Origin: Ditylenchus dipsaci | Lineage: Eukaryota > Nematoda > Chromadorea > Rhabditida > Anguinidae | NCBI GenBank assembly: GCA_004194705.1 | Contig: SADC01000055.1 | Span: 124,001 to 188,000 of the forward strand | Direction of reading: 5' to 3' | DNA length: 64,000 bases | Shown: positions 11,724 through 22,080 of the stretch, piece after piece | Layout: the number at the start of each line of letters is the position of its first letter | Position numbering within the stretch: the stretch's first letter is position 1 | Notes under the pieces: model-generated | Told to the model about the DNA's origin: nothing | Seen by the model: the letters and a program-made list of their open reading frames with translations, nothing else | Database searches by the model: none | Position numbers and translations under genes: made by a program

Positions 11724-12387
11724 CCGTATCTGGTCCCGCATGGACATCGTTTAAATTCAAATTGAACCACTTTTGAGCTTGCTGATTCGAATCTTTCTGG
11801 ATGTAAACTCAGTTTTTTTCGAAGTTTTTCAGTGATTGAGCTGAAATCATACTAAAAAATATCAGCGAATCGATTAAAAAGATTTACGCGATTGCTTTTC
11901 TAGTCAGCAACTGTCTTAAATTTGCGAAATCTTTCAGAAACCATATTTTTCGGTTTATGTTTTTTTATATATCGGTCTATTTCATTACTTTTCAAAGAGT
12001 GATAGCTATTTTCTAGAGTCAGAAATACGCAAGATACCTCATGAAAAATTCCTCATCAAATAGAAATAGACAGTACGTTAAAAATTACTTCAGGAATCGG
12101 ATAGCTTGGATAACTTGATTTATAAAAATTACCGGTTTTTGGACGAACATCAAATTTCTATTCTTCGTTTTGACTGTAGCTTAGCTATTAGGCTTGTAGA
12201 ATCATGCCTGAAAATCTGGCTCACTTCGCGAAGTCATGACAATTATTTTTGTAAAAGTCGAATAATATGTGAAAAAAATAAAGTTCACAACCATGGGGAT
12301 TCGAACCAGCAAGCTTATAAATGTGGTTTAATTTGAATTCAAACGATTTCCATGCGTGACGAGATACGGACAAGAGATACACCCCCT
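11724..12387. other. No feature recognised
   Basis: AT-rich sequence without gene, RNA or clear repeat. Confidence 0.35.
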
Positions 12388-12403
12388 TTAAAGGGGCATG
12401 CCC

Positions 12404-12674
12404 CAGTGTTCTCAATAGTCAGAGGCAGAATGGAAAGTCAGAATGAAATTCAAAAATTCTGACAGTCAGAAAGCGCGGGAAATTATTCTGACTGTCAGAC
12501 TCTTTCTGACTCTCAGAAATGACGATCAGACAGGGAAAAAACAGCGTGATCTGATCGATTTTTTTTCTGACTCTCATTTCTGACAGTCAGAATTATTTCC
12601 CGCGCTTTCTGACTGTCAGAATTTTTGAATTTCATTCTGACTTTCCATTCTGCCTCTGACTATTGAGAACACTG
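12404..12674. mobile_element. hAT-like MITE with GTCAGAAT repeats
   Basis: The termini CAGTGTTCTCAATAGTCAGA and inverse are flanked by a perfect 8-bp duplication GCATGCCC (12396-12403 and 12675-12682). The inside is a palindrome rich in TCTGACTGTCAGA. The 8-bp duplication and CAGTG ends are typical of the hAT superfamily. Confidence 0.85.
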
Positions 12675-13725
12675 GCATGCCCACGCCAATAAGTTTGATT
12701 TCAAATGTTTGAATTCCCGGGCACCAGTTTTTCAGATGAAGACAAAATGAATTTGAAATCACTTTTCATTTCAAAAAAAAGTCGTCTCACTTATTAGTCG
12801 TCTCACTTATTGCGATACCTTTTTCCGTAACACTTATTATCTTGTTTAGCAATACCCAATTCTAGGGGCAAAACTAATATTGGTTGGTAATTTTCGGTTT
12901 CTCGTATGAAAATGTTAGGGTTTTTTGCACAGCTTTATCTCGGAGTTCAGGTGGTCGATAACTCGCTCAATTTTCTCGTATCAGTTATTCGTCCACATGC
13001 CGATCCCCGACACCAATTGTAATTTTATAAAAGCATCAATTTTTAACCAAACATAAACGGATCCCACTTGCCATAGTATGGACGTGGTATCCTTATCATT
13101 TAACATCATTACCGTATTTCCTGTGTATCTCAAGGCTGAGTGAATATTTTACAAAGATATGTATTGCATTTTCTTGTCTCCTACGAGCATGTAAAGTTCA
13201 TTTTGAAAACGATACGTTGTTTTATAATATCTCGTCAAAAATCCATTTGCGTGTGTAGAACCTTCAATTTGATGCGAAAGTCCAACAGAATTTCTCTGAT
13301 TCGTCTAGTCCAGCTGATTGAAAGATGTGCTGTTAGCTCTAGCGAAAGCACTCATTTTCACAGAAGACATTTTGGATGTTGGGATACCAATACAAGGTTA
13401 TTCGGAAGGTCGTGATGAAATTGAGATAGAAACATCATGAAATAGACTAGAGTAACGATAATACGGAATTTCGGTCATTCGAAAAGCGCCAAAAAGTGAT
13501 AATTGAACAATGTCGTCATCCTGCGACATAACACAATCCTTCTCTGTTTGTCATAGTTTTACACTTCGACTAACCACAAATTCATTCCTCGCGATCATTC
13601 GAAATTCACAAAATCCAAACAACAAGTCACTTTACTGCGCCAAAAAATCCGACAATAAGGAAACTTATTTTAACAACAGTCGAATCAAATGTATTCTCTC
13701 TTCAATACGTCTTCTTTCTGAACTT

Positions 13726-14010
13726 TCAGCCTTCCGCCAGGCGCGCTTTTCCTCCAGTAGGCTGACAGAGATCAGTTCCACATCCAACGCAGGAGACAAC
13801 GGTAGAGGCATGGCTGAAGGTAGTCGTAATCTTGGTGCAACCGGGACACTTCACATCCTCAAATAATTTTGACTAAAACTAAAAAGCTTATAAAAAATAA
13901 TAAAAACTTACCATAAAAAACGAATTCGGATGCTGGACGAGTCGCTTGAGCTTGTGTCGCTTGAGCTCATCTTCCTTGGTCGGTTGAAACAAATCCTTTC
14001 CGAGTGGCAT
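13726..14010 (-). CDS. rps-27: 40S ribosomal protein S27 (eS27)
   Basis: Exon 1 (14010-13912) starts [10 protein letters not shown] and runs to [11 protein letters not shown] 54-nt intron follows, and exon 2 (13857-13726) reads DVKCPGC, then [21 protein letters not shown]. The two CxxC pairs are the zinc-binding site of eS27, a small-subunit protein. The frame is clean to codon 76, where TGA stands in place of the conserved cysteine after LAEG; sense codons (KFRKKTY) follow to a second stop at 13702. So the product is about 7 to 8 residues short, or the base is wrong. A TTTAG acceptor at 14038-14040 could be a trans-splice or 5' UTR intron site. The retained intron argues against a retrocopy. 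It lies inside a TTAA-flanked inverted-repeat element. Confidence 0.85.
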
Positions 14011-14350
14011 CTTGCTTTACGCTTGACGAAAGAGCTTCTAAATGAGTTTAACGGATGATTACTTGCAAAAAAATAATAACAAACGAGACAGCACAAGTTA
14101 ATCTTTAACTGGCTTACCATATTACACTCAGCTATGTCATGAAAAAAGTGTTACGAAAAAATGGAATCACAAACTGTGAGACGACTAGAAAGATACCATA
14201 AAAAATTTTGATATGAAAAACTATTTCAAATTCATTTTGTCTTCATCTGAAAAACTGGTGCCCGGGAATTCAAACATTTGAAATCAAAGTTATTGGCGTG
14301 GGCATGCCCCTTTAAATATAATTTTTTTCATAAATTTTTTAAATCAGAGC

Positions 14351-14826
14351 CAGTGATGTATTTTTGCGATTTTTCGCTCTGGCTCTGGAATCTTGGTTTT
14401 ATAAAATTTGCTCCTGCTCTTGCTCCGCGCTCTCAACTTTGAAATATTTGCTCCGGCTCTTGCTCCAGGCTCTTAATTTTGAAAAATTTGCTCCGGATTT
14501 GGCTCCGAGCAAAAGCCAGAGCCAGAAAATTGTACGTATATATTCGTTATACACATATAAAATACGAATACATGATTTGAATTTTCTCTGAATATAGCTC
14601 CGAGCTCTTTGCTTGAAAAAATTTGCTCCGGGTTTGGCTCTGAGATTTTCATTCGAAAAAATTTGCTCTGGATTTGGCTCCGAGATTTTCGTTCAAAAAA
14701 ATTTGCTCCGGCTCTTGCTCCGGGCTCTTAACTTTGAAAAATTTGCTCCGGCTCTGGCTCCGAGCAGGAGCCAGAGCCGAATCAGAGCCAGAGCGAGAAC
14801 CAGAGCCGGAGATTTTTACATCACTG
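14351..14826. mobile_element. hAT-like MITE with GGCTCC arrays
   Basis: The termini CAGTGATGTATTTTTGCGAT and inverse (TTTTTACATCACTG) are flanked by ATCAGAGC and GTCAGAGC, an 8-bp duplication with one mismatch. Inside are repeated blocks of TTTGCTCCGGCTCTTGCTCC about 35-45 bp apart, and the inverse GAGCCAGAGCC near the right end. Confidence 0.8.
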
Positions 14827-14834
14827 GTCAGAGC

Positions 14835-15148
14835 CCGAATTTGCATAAACTTATTTTGCACGAGGCGAACTTTTAATCCTGACACCGTATTTATGTTCAG
14901 CTTGGTCGATTTGCATATACAAATTCTGTTGGATTATCAAAGTTCATGCAAAATTTCGATTTGCGCTCGAGACAATAAATATTTGATTTTCGGGTTTAAA
15001 TATTTATTGTCTCGAGCGCAAATCGAAATTTTACATGAATTTTGATAATCCAACAGGATTTTTTAAAGCAAATTGAGCACGCTGAACATGAATCCGGTGT
15101 CAGAATGGAAGGTTTGCCTCGTAAAAAGCAAATTTATGCAAATTCGGA
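14835..15148. repeat. Long hairpin, arms about 150 bp
   Basis: The left arm begins CCGAATTTGCATAAAC and the right arm ends with the inverse. Both include the block TCCTGACACCG...TTCAGC and the stem CTCGAGACAATAAATATTT around a very short loop near 14990. Related single-arm copies lie at 1000-1150, 23245-23280 and 36455-36490. Confidence 0.65.
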
Positions 15149-15221
15149 TTATTACTTATACAATAGTTCTGCGCATTTTCTCACGATTTTTTAATGATGA
15201 AGTGTTGCTTCAATTTATGTC

Positions 15222-15517
15222 AAAATAATTGTGAGATTCTGCTTTTTCTTTTAGTTGAAAAAGTTCAACTAGATGTTGTCTCAACAGATAGTTATGCCAT
15301 GTGGAAAGTCAGAGTAGAACATTTGGCAAATTCCTACCCTAACAAACAAGTAAAAATTTATCTCGATTTTGTAAATGAAAACAGTCTGAGCTGAGTATTT
15401 GAAGAAAGCTTCATTCCTGGCGGTCATTTTAGTATATTATATGCTTAGGTGTAGTATGACAATCATGGCGCACCACTAGAAAAGATATACATGATTAGCT
15501 GAATTTTTACCATGACA
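15222..15517 (+). repeat. Second arm of the 295-bp inverted repeat with ORF
   Basis: It mirrors 11429-11723. The short open frame in the arm differs at only a few residues (for example D to N and I to K). Such conservation over the arm does not itself prove selection, because the DNA as a whole is near-identical. Confidence 0.6.
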
Positions 15518-16136
15518 AGATTCGTTACCTTAATTTGTTACCTTCTGTATTTAAAATTTTCAGATTTCACGGATCCAAAAAAAAATAGGTGATTGGGCCG
15601 AAATTTATCTCCTTTATGGTATCAGAGATGTTTCGTTTGTTTGATTGTTTGTAGACAATTGATGTTTTTTGTTTTTTTGGTGTGTTTTCGTTTAGGTTTT
15701 GGTCAATTTTTTTAATTGTAGCTTGGAATCTCAGGAGTAGAATAGTTGTTTCGGATTCTGGTTTTGAGATTTCTTTTGGTTTCAATTTTATTTGTTTTAG
15801 GCAGAAAATTGTCGTTTTTTTTGTTCGAGAGGCGAGATCTCGGAGATTAGTTGGTTTCACGGCTAGGGCAGAATGTCTATTTTGTTACCCTGAATCTCAA
15901 CTATCATTTAACAGAAAAGATATGCGAGAAATGAAGACTTTAAATAGGGGGTCTTTACTCGATTATGGAAGTGGTCATTTAAAGAAAATTTAAATTTGGA
16001 TCTTTTTCGAATTTTTTTGTTTCTTCTCTCGAGAGGAAAGGTGTTTACATATAATTTGCAAGCTATTTTTTGATTATTTTTTCGTTTGTGTTGTATTTTT
16101 TCGTTTGTGTTTTATGTTTTTTTTGAAAATGGTACC
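15518..16136. other. Intergenic or unknown repeat gene
   Basis: A 97-codon lysine-rich frame exists on the minus strand (15860-15567), without recognisable domains or homologues. It lies next to two tandem-repeat frames on the same strand, so all three might be parts of one lineage-specific gene. No splice structure could be supported. Confidence 0.25.
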
Positions 16137-16405
16137 GAGAGGGAGTGAGGGTACCTGTAAAGTGGGTAGCTGTACCTGGAGAGTAAGTAGGCGTGCCTGG
16201 AAAGTAAGTAGAGGTGCCTGGAGAGTGGGTAAGGTTGCCTGGAGAGTAAGCAGGGGACCTGGAGAGTGAGTAGGGGTACTATGGAATTGAGTAAGGGTAC
16301 CAGAAAAGTGTGCGGGGTTATCAGGGGAGTAGGTAGAAGTACCTGGAGTGTGAGAAGCGGTGTCTGGAGAGTGAGTGAGGGCATTCGGAGAATGAGTGGG
16401 TGTTG
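16137..16405 (-). repeat. 21-bp minisatellite, open on the minus strand
   Basis: About 12 imperfect copies of a 21-bp unit near GTGCCTGGAGAGTGAGTAGGG. On the minus strand it sits in a 138-codon frame (16490-16074) starting MKISKKNIFDHAKP with 7-residue repeats like PTHSPGT, then changing frame to a LLTLQAP repeat. The period of exactly seven codons is compatible with a repetitive protein, but no family is recognised. Confidence 0.6.
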
Positions 16406-16744
16406 TTTCAGAGGTTTTTGAGATATCTAAAGGTGTCTTTGTTGGCGATGGTTTGGCGTGATCGAAAATATTTTTTTTAGAAATTTTCATCTATTTTGTA
16501 GTCATCAGGTTTTTTGATAGGTGTGCACTGTGCGTTTCTTTCAAAATTTTTGAAATTTTGAACTTTTTAACAATCAAATGTATTCTGTATATTTTTTAAT
16601 GAATTTTTAGAACTTTTGTAGCAGTTTAATTTTTTTGGTCGAATTTGCTTGAGTTTGAGCCAGGTTCTTAATCGTCCTTTTAAAAACATTTTTCTTTTTT
16701 TCGGTACACAATTTTTTTTTATTTTTAAAGTTTTTAGTCGAAAT

Positions 16745-17225
16745 CTTTAAGATAATTCTCGTCTTACAGTCAACTGTCGCCATACAGTCAATTGTTGCCA
16801 TACAGTCAATTGTTGCCATACAGTCAACTGTCGCCATACAGTCAACTGTCGCCATACAGTCAACTGTCGCCATACAGTCAACTGTCGCCATACAGTCAAC
16901 TGTCGCCATACAGTCAACTGTCGCCATACAGTCAACTGTCGCCATACAGTCAACTGTCGCCATACAGTCAACTGTCGCCATACAGTCAACTGTCGCCATA
17001 CAGTCAACTGTCGCCATACAGTCAACTGTCGCCATACAGTCAACTGTCGCCATACAGTCAACTGTCGTCATACAGTCAACTGTCGCCATACAGTCAACTG
17101 TCGCCATACAGTCAACTGTCGTCATGCAGTCAACTGTCGCCATACAGTCAACTGTCGCCATACAGTCAACTGTCGTTATGCAGTCAACTGTCGCCATACA
17201 GTCAACTCTCAACAAACAGCTAACT
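16745..17225 (-). repeat. 18-bp minisatellite (about 25 copies)
   Basis: Near-perfect tandem copies of CATACAGTCAACTGTCGC; a few units carry TTGTTGC, GTCGTC or GTTATG variants. On the minus strand the array is open for a 6-residue repeat TVDCMA, part of a 215-codon frame (17254-16607) with a lysine-rich tail. Because 18 is a multiple of three, all open frames persist automatically, so coding is unproven. Confidence 0.85.
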
Positions 17226-17912
17226 CTCGTCTCAACAAACCTAGTTTGCCACAAAATGTTAGAGCAGAAAAGGTAGTTTTTTTAATATTTTATTTTTTCA
17301 ATTTGGGCAGCCAGGTGGATATCGAACCACCCGAGGGATACACACCAAAGATCTTTTACTGCTCTCAGGAGAAATATCAATATTACACAATTAATTAACA
17401 CAATTTTAAGTTAGAAAAACGGTTCATTTTTATTTATAAAAAGCCTTAATTTTTTCAAGACACCCAGGAGAGCCACTCGAGCTAGTGAAAGTGGGTGAAT
17501 GAGATTCACCTGACCGGGAGGTACCTGAGCCGGTATTGTGATTGGGTAGTTAAAACCGTAATTCAGGTCCTAGCAAACACGATTCTCACACCATTTCGCC
17601 TATGATAAAATGGTTCGTTTTTATTTTCAAGAAATTTGAATTTTTCAGGTTTAGTTCCGGTTTAAGGATATTCAGGACGGTTTGAGGGCATTTGGGGTGG
17701 TTTATGATGGTTTGAAGTAGTTCAGACACAATCTAAATTGTTTTTAAAAACCTAAAGAAAACTGCATTGGTCCCCTGTTGTAAAATATTGGGTTGAACAG
17801 GATCAGTAATTTTACCCCATTGATATTTCGTACTTTATACAACACTTGTTTGGAAAATTCCTCGTTTGAAAAAGTCTTGTTCAGAGAATTCCTGGTTCGA
17901 GTAAATCTTGTA
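17226..17912. other. Intergenic; tRNA-like patch and AATTCCTCGTTTG units
   Basis: At 17306-17345 there is a minus-strand sequence GGTGGTTCGATATCCACC like a tRNA T-arm, but no complete cloverleaf. From about 17840 a degenerate 15-16 bp unit near GTTTGGAAAATTCCTC starts and continues to about 18085 around the small element 17913-17980. Confidence 0.35.
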
Positions 17913-17980
17913 CAGTCAACCCTCGATTTAACGCACCTTAAGTCGGTCCCCAGGGGTGTCGTTAAATCGAGGGTTGACTG
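17913..17980. mobile_element. Very short pogo/Tigger-like MITE
   Basis: 68 bp, beginning CAGTCAACCCTCGATTTAAC and ending with the inverse, flanked by TA on both sides. It is inserted in the AATTCCTCGTTTG array. Confidence 0.75.
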
Positions 17981-18126
17981 TATGTAGAATTCCTCGTTTG
18001 GAAAATTCCCCGTTTGGAAAATTCTTCATTTGAAAAATTCAATTATGGAAATTTCTGTTTAGAAAATTCCTCATTTGGAAATTTCTTTGTTAGTGCTTAT
18101 GTGCCACCCAAACACTGGGCTAAATA

Positions 18127-18938
18127 TTAGGTTGGTGCATAAGTTTTAAACCATACAAACATTTAAATAAAAATTCATTTTCTTATCCAAAAATTTCTCT
18201 TATAACAAAATCCAAACAATAGGTTTTGTAGCCCTGACTCTCTTCTTTAAAATGGCATATTGCTTTTAGCTTGATTATTTTAGATAAGTCACTATTTGGC
18301 TCCAAACACTTGTCCAGTCGACCAGTTGACCAGCGTTTTCATCACTTTCACTGGTCAAATGTTTTATTGAATTTTAATCGTCATAACAATATGTTATCAC
18401 CATGTTGTAGCGCAGCTCAAGAGCTGCAAAATGCACTTTACAGAATGATTTTTTGAAATCTGAGTGTTGATATATGGCCTTTTAGAAAAAATAGATTTTC
18501 TCAAAAAATGGCCAAAATTTGAAAAAATTGGAAAAACTTGGATTTTGGCCATTTTTTTAGAAAATCTATTTTTTCTAAAAGGCCATATATCAACACTCAG
18601 ATTTCACAAAATCATTCTGTAAAGTGTATTTTGCAGCTCTTGAGCTGCGCTACAACATGGTGATAACATATTGTTATGACGATTAAAATTCAATAAAACA
18701 TTTGACCAGTGAAAGTGATGTAAACGCTTGTCAACTTCACAAAATGACTGGACAAGTGTTTGGAGCCAAATGGTGACTTATCTAAAATAATCAAGCTAAA
18801 AGCAATATGCCATTTTAAAGAAGAGAGTCAGGGCTACAAAACCTATTGTTTGGATTTTGTTATAAGAGAAATTTTTGGATAAGAAAATGAATTTTTATTT
18901 AAATATTTGTATGGTTTAAAACTTATGCACCAACCTAA
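18127..18938. mobile_element. 812-bp fold-back mariner-type element
   Basis: Ends TTAGGTTGGTGCATAAGT and inverse, flanked by TA. The terminal sequence matches that of irritans-type mariner elements. The whole element is a palindrome with arms of nearly 400 bp meeting near 18530, so it could form a long hairpin transcript. It carries no transposase. A decayed relative of the arm, including the GCAGCTCAAGAGCTGCAAAA-like block, is at about 56680-57010. Confidence 0.85.
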
Positions 18939-19680
18939 TATGACACTTAATTCATGTTATATTTATTCAGTTTGGTGGTCAAACTGCTCTTTAAATGTAA
19001 AAATTTCTTTCAAGTTTTAAATTCCACTCATGACAATAAACATTCGATCAAATTCAAAACTTTTTATTTAAAAATGTGCCGTTTTTTCAAGAAATATTTA
19101 TTCGCTTCATTCGCCCTTTCTAGCAAAATGTTTTAATAAATTGATGATTTAATCAAATGAATACATTAGAGCATCTTCTTTGAATACACTTATCTTAATA
19201 ATATTGCAATTACCATTAATTTAGTCAAAAATAGAATGGTTTACAAGCTAATTTGTATCTATGGCAACCACTTACATAAACAACTCTTTGACAGCGTCAG
19301 CATTTATCTGGAAATATGACTGCTGTGGTGTGTCTTCTCTAAAAAGAAATTGTGCTTATTAGAGCATTTTGAGGAGATTAGTGGGTAGAGAATTTAATTT
19401 CATAATTGAAAAAATCAAATGAATAAATATGTTTGAATCCGCTTTAGATTCTTTTCCTCATGCCCAATTGCGCAGTAATAGAAAATTGTTTTCGGAAGCG
19501 ACTACGTAAACACACCAGCTTAAGCCAAAAAAAGACGTGCACAGAGTTGTTTGCACAAGTTAGCTGTTGTAATGACAAAAAAATTAAGAATAATTTGCAA
19601 TATATTTAGCAATAAAATTTTTTTGGTAGTGTTGGAATTCGCGCATTCAATTTTTTAATTTTTTTCAAAGTACGAAAATT
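18939..19680. other. No gene recognised
   Basis: AT-rich. A fragment near 18990-19060 resembles the hairpin repeat at 1000-1060. Nothing else is recognised. Confidence 0.35.
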
Positions 19681-20008
19681 GGCTCTATATGCGTTCTCGT
19701 GCAACCCAAAAAAACTTGCCTTGGTCCCCCGCTGTTGCTTTTCGCAGAATTTTTTAATTTTTAAAGTCTCAAAAACTATGCGTTTGACCACTTTTTGAAG
19801 CTTCGAGGAACATGTTCGAGCTTGGCAAGGGAGTGACCTTGAATTTGACCTGGGGGAACTTTGATGAAATTGTTTTTGTGCATATTTTTGCAGAGGGTGC
19901 CAAAGTTACTGACAAATCTGGCTCTCCAGCTCTGAAGGTCCACAAAATGTGGTACAAGAGTCACCCAAAGTTCAAAAAAACACCTCGATACCCCTATCAT
20001 GGTTTTTC

Positions 20009-20668
20009 GGGTTGGCCAGACTTGCGGACAACACTTTGCGGATGCAACGCTTGCGGACCAAATTTTGCGAACGCAACATTTGCGGACGAAAATTTGCGGA
20101 CAACGATTTGCGGACGAGACTTTGCGGACCGAATTTCGCGGATGCCACATTTGCGAACGAACATTTGCGGACCGACTTTTGCGGATAAACCGAAGTTTGG
20201 CAGAAAAGGAGCAGAAAAAAGAAGGTATCTCAAGCCGAGCCGAAAAACTAATCTAGTTGAACCTGTGACTTAGGTGATGCTTATACAGTCAACTCTCGAT
20301 TTAACGAACCCCTGGGGACCGGCAAAAATGTTCGTTGAATCGAGAGTTTCGTTAAATCGAGAGCTTATTTTAGTCATTTTATTTAATCGCTGGCCAAATA
20401 GGCACCAAAAAAAGGTTCGTTAAATCAAGAGTTTCGTTAAATCGGGGTTTCCTTAAATCGAGAGTTGACTGTATGAAGTTCGCGAATTCTCGTCCGCAAA
20501 TCTTTGTCCGCAAGTCTTTGTCCGCAAATGTTCGTCCGCAAATCTTGCGTCCGGAAGATTTGATCCGCAAAAGTTTAGGCGCAAAACTTCATCCGCAAAG
20601 CTTTGTCCGCAATAATCACGTCCGGAAACACACATCCGCAAAATATTGTGCGCAAGTCTGGCCAACCC
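20009..20668. mobile_element. Fold-back element with TTTGCGGAC-array arms
   Basis: Outer inverted repeat GGGTTGGCCAGACTTGCGGA. Each arm then continues for about 160-190 bp as degenerate tandem copies of a 12-13 bp unit like ACATTTGCGGACG. The flanks GGTTTTTC and GGTTTTTT suggest an 8-bp target duplication with one mismatch. No transposase. The arms are built like those of 33444-35417 but use a different unit. Confidence 0.7.
20286..20471. mobile_element. pogo/Tigger-like MITE
   Basis: 186 bp, CAGTCAACTCTCGATTTAAC at one end and the inverse at the other, TA on both sides. Internal copies of GTTCGTTAAATCGAGAG repeat the end motif. Confidence 0.8.
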
Positions 20669-21064
20669 GGTTTTTTATTATTGACCCGTTGGCCATGGGT
20701 CAATCCTACTGCTTTCAGAGATGAGAAGCCAAATTCACATTGGATTTGAACACGCTCTACAAGAATACGCGCATAAAATTTTTTGAAAAAACCCCAGGTC
20801 ACAGTCAGGATCCCACTATTGTGGGTTGCCCTTGCCTAAGCCTTTACAAAAATTTATACATTCTGACAAAAAATCAGCTTAGCGGAACAAATGCGACATT
20901 TTAGTCATCCTTTTTATACCAAAACATTTTTTTTTATTAAAATGATTCAAAAGTGTATAAAAACTAGTTTTCGAGACCTCAAGATGATAAAAAAAAAGTT
21001 CCGAAAAAACAACAGGGGGATCAAAGCAAGTTTTTTTGGGAGAGACGCGAGCACATATAGAGCC

Positions 21065-21848
21065 CGAAAACTCATGGGTGTTCTAGGGACGAGTTGACTT
21101 TATAACTTTTCAATTTTAATTTATGAAAAATTCATTTCTAAAATTTGACGAAATTTGAAATTGTTTTTTCAATGTTTTTGTTCTTCCAGTTTTGATTTCT
21201 TATACCGTTCAATGAAGATAGTTAACAACTATTTCGTGTACTACAGTATTGCTAGCTGTGACATGAGTTTGCGAAGAAAAACACAACAAAACATACGCAT
21301 ATAGAGACTTTCCACTCTCCACGGCGTTGCAAGAACAAGGATCACACCTGGTTTTTAAGAACAGGCAAAGCGATTCACCAAACTGTTCCACATAAACATA
21401 GTCAACTTGATGCACTCTGCTCTAACCATAAAAAACTGGATTTCCGATAGTCGAAGTGTCAACAACGCTGGCTGCTACTTCTACGATGGACAGAATTTTC
21501 AGACTTTACACACTTAAAGACACAAAACGCACAGTGGGCACAAAAAATTGACCAGTTGACTAATAATTTATTATAACAACAAAAAATCCAAATTTGAACT
21601 CATTTTTAAAAAATAGTGTTTGCTAAATCAAATTTGCAATTTTGACTAAGGACGAGCAAATTACAACAAATAGAGCTCAGTACGAGCAAAAATACAAGTG
21701 CACATACGAGCAATTTCTTGCTTGTGTTACGAATACAGCCACAACCACGTTGTATCATAGTGCGAGGAAATTCCTTGCAAGGAAACAAGAAAATAACGAA
21801 ATGCTCAAGCTTGCTTATGTTCAGGTGGACTCAATAAAGTTCTTTTAA
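21065..21848. other. No gene recognised
   Basis: Two overlapping short open frames exist at 21606-21848 on opposite strands, with no domain or homologue seen. A weak open frame lies at 21415-21209 (minus). Confidence 0.3.
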
Positions 21849-22080
21849 AGAAGCATGTCCACGCTAATACGAGGTGGTGCGTGGTAATTAAAAAAATTTT
21901 CAAAATCATTGAGCTTCTGTACGGATATTTCTATTAGGTTTCTGATAAAACAAGGACTAGAATTTAATTTTAGCTAAAGTTATGTTAGAAAGCAAGTTGA
22001 AAAATCCGTACAGAAGTTCGATGATTAGGAAAAAAATTGAATTCTTGGACACCACCTCTTATTAGCGTGGGCATGCCCCT
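21849..22080. mobile_element. TTAA-type MITE
   Basis: Ends AGAAGCATGTCCACGCTAAT and inverse (ATTAGCGTGGGCATGCCCCT). Left flank TTAA, right flank TCAA. The core block TTCTGTACGGATATTTCTAT and its inverse recur in 22775-23030, 55030-55200 and 55792-56025. Confidence 0.7.

Larger units (their letters stand above)
12392..14311. mobile_element. TTAA-flanked inverted-repeat element carrying rps-27
   Basis: Termini AGGGGCATGCCCACGCCAAT and its inverse are both followed directly by TTAA (12388-12391 and 14312-14315). The arms are near-identical for about 110 bp after allowing for a nested hAT-like MITE in the left arm, then fade near TAGTCGTCTCAC. TTAA duplication and lack of transposase suggest a piggyBac-type non-autonomous element. 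Its interior holds a two-exon rps-27 gene. Alternatively, two separate MITEs may flank a resident gene. Confidence 0.65.
19681..21064. mobile_element. Element with GGCTCTATATG / CCTTGGTCCCCC ends, outer layer of a three-deep nest
   Basis: The left end reads GGCTCTATATGCGTTCTCGT, then AAAAAAACTTGCCTTGGTCC; the right end is the inverse with few changes, giving imperfect inverted repeats of about 60 bp. A fold-back element (20009-20668) is inserted inside, and in that a pogo-like MITE (20286-20471). Segments of its body (19806-20008 and 20690-20850) recur inverted at 52180-52640. Confidence 0.65.

Noticed and set aside
14364..15045. Open frames on both strands over the GGCTCC array
   Set aside because: They are translations of a low-complexity hAT-like MITE.
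16745..17225. Regular array considered as a CRISPR-like array
   Set aside because: The 18-bp units are directly contiguous with no unique spacers, and the window is eukaryotic.
17306..17395. Possible minus-strand tRNA
   Set aside because: Only a T-arm-like hairpin is visible, with an eight-base loop; acceptor and D arms do not pair.
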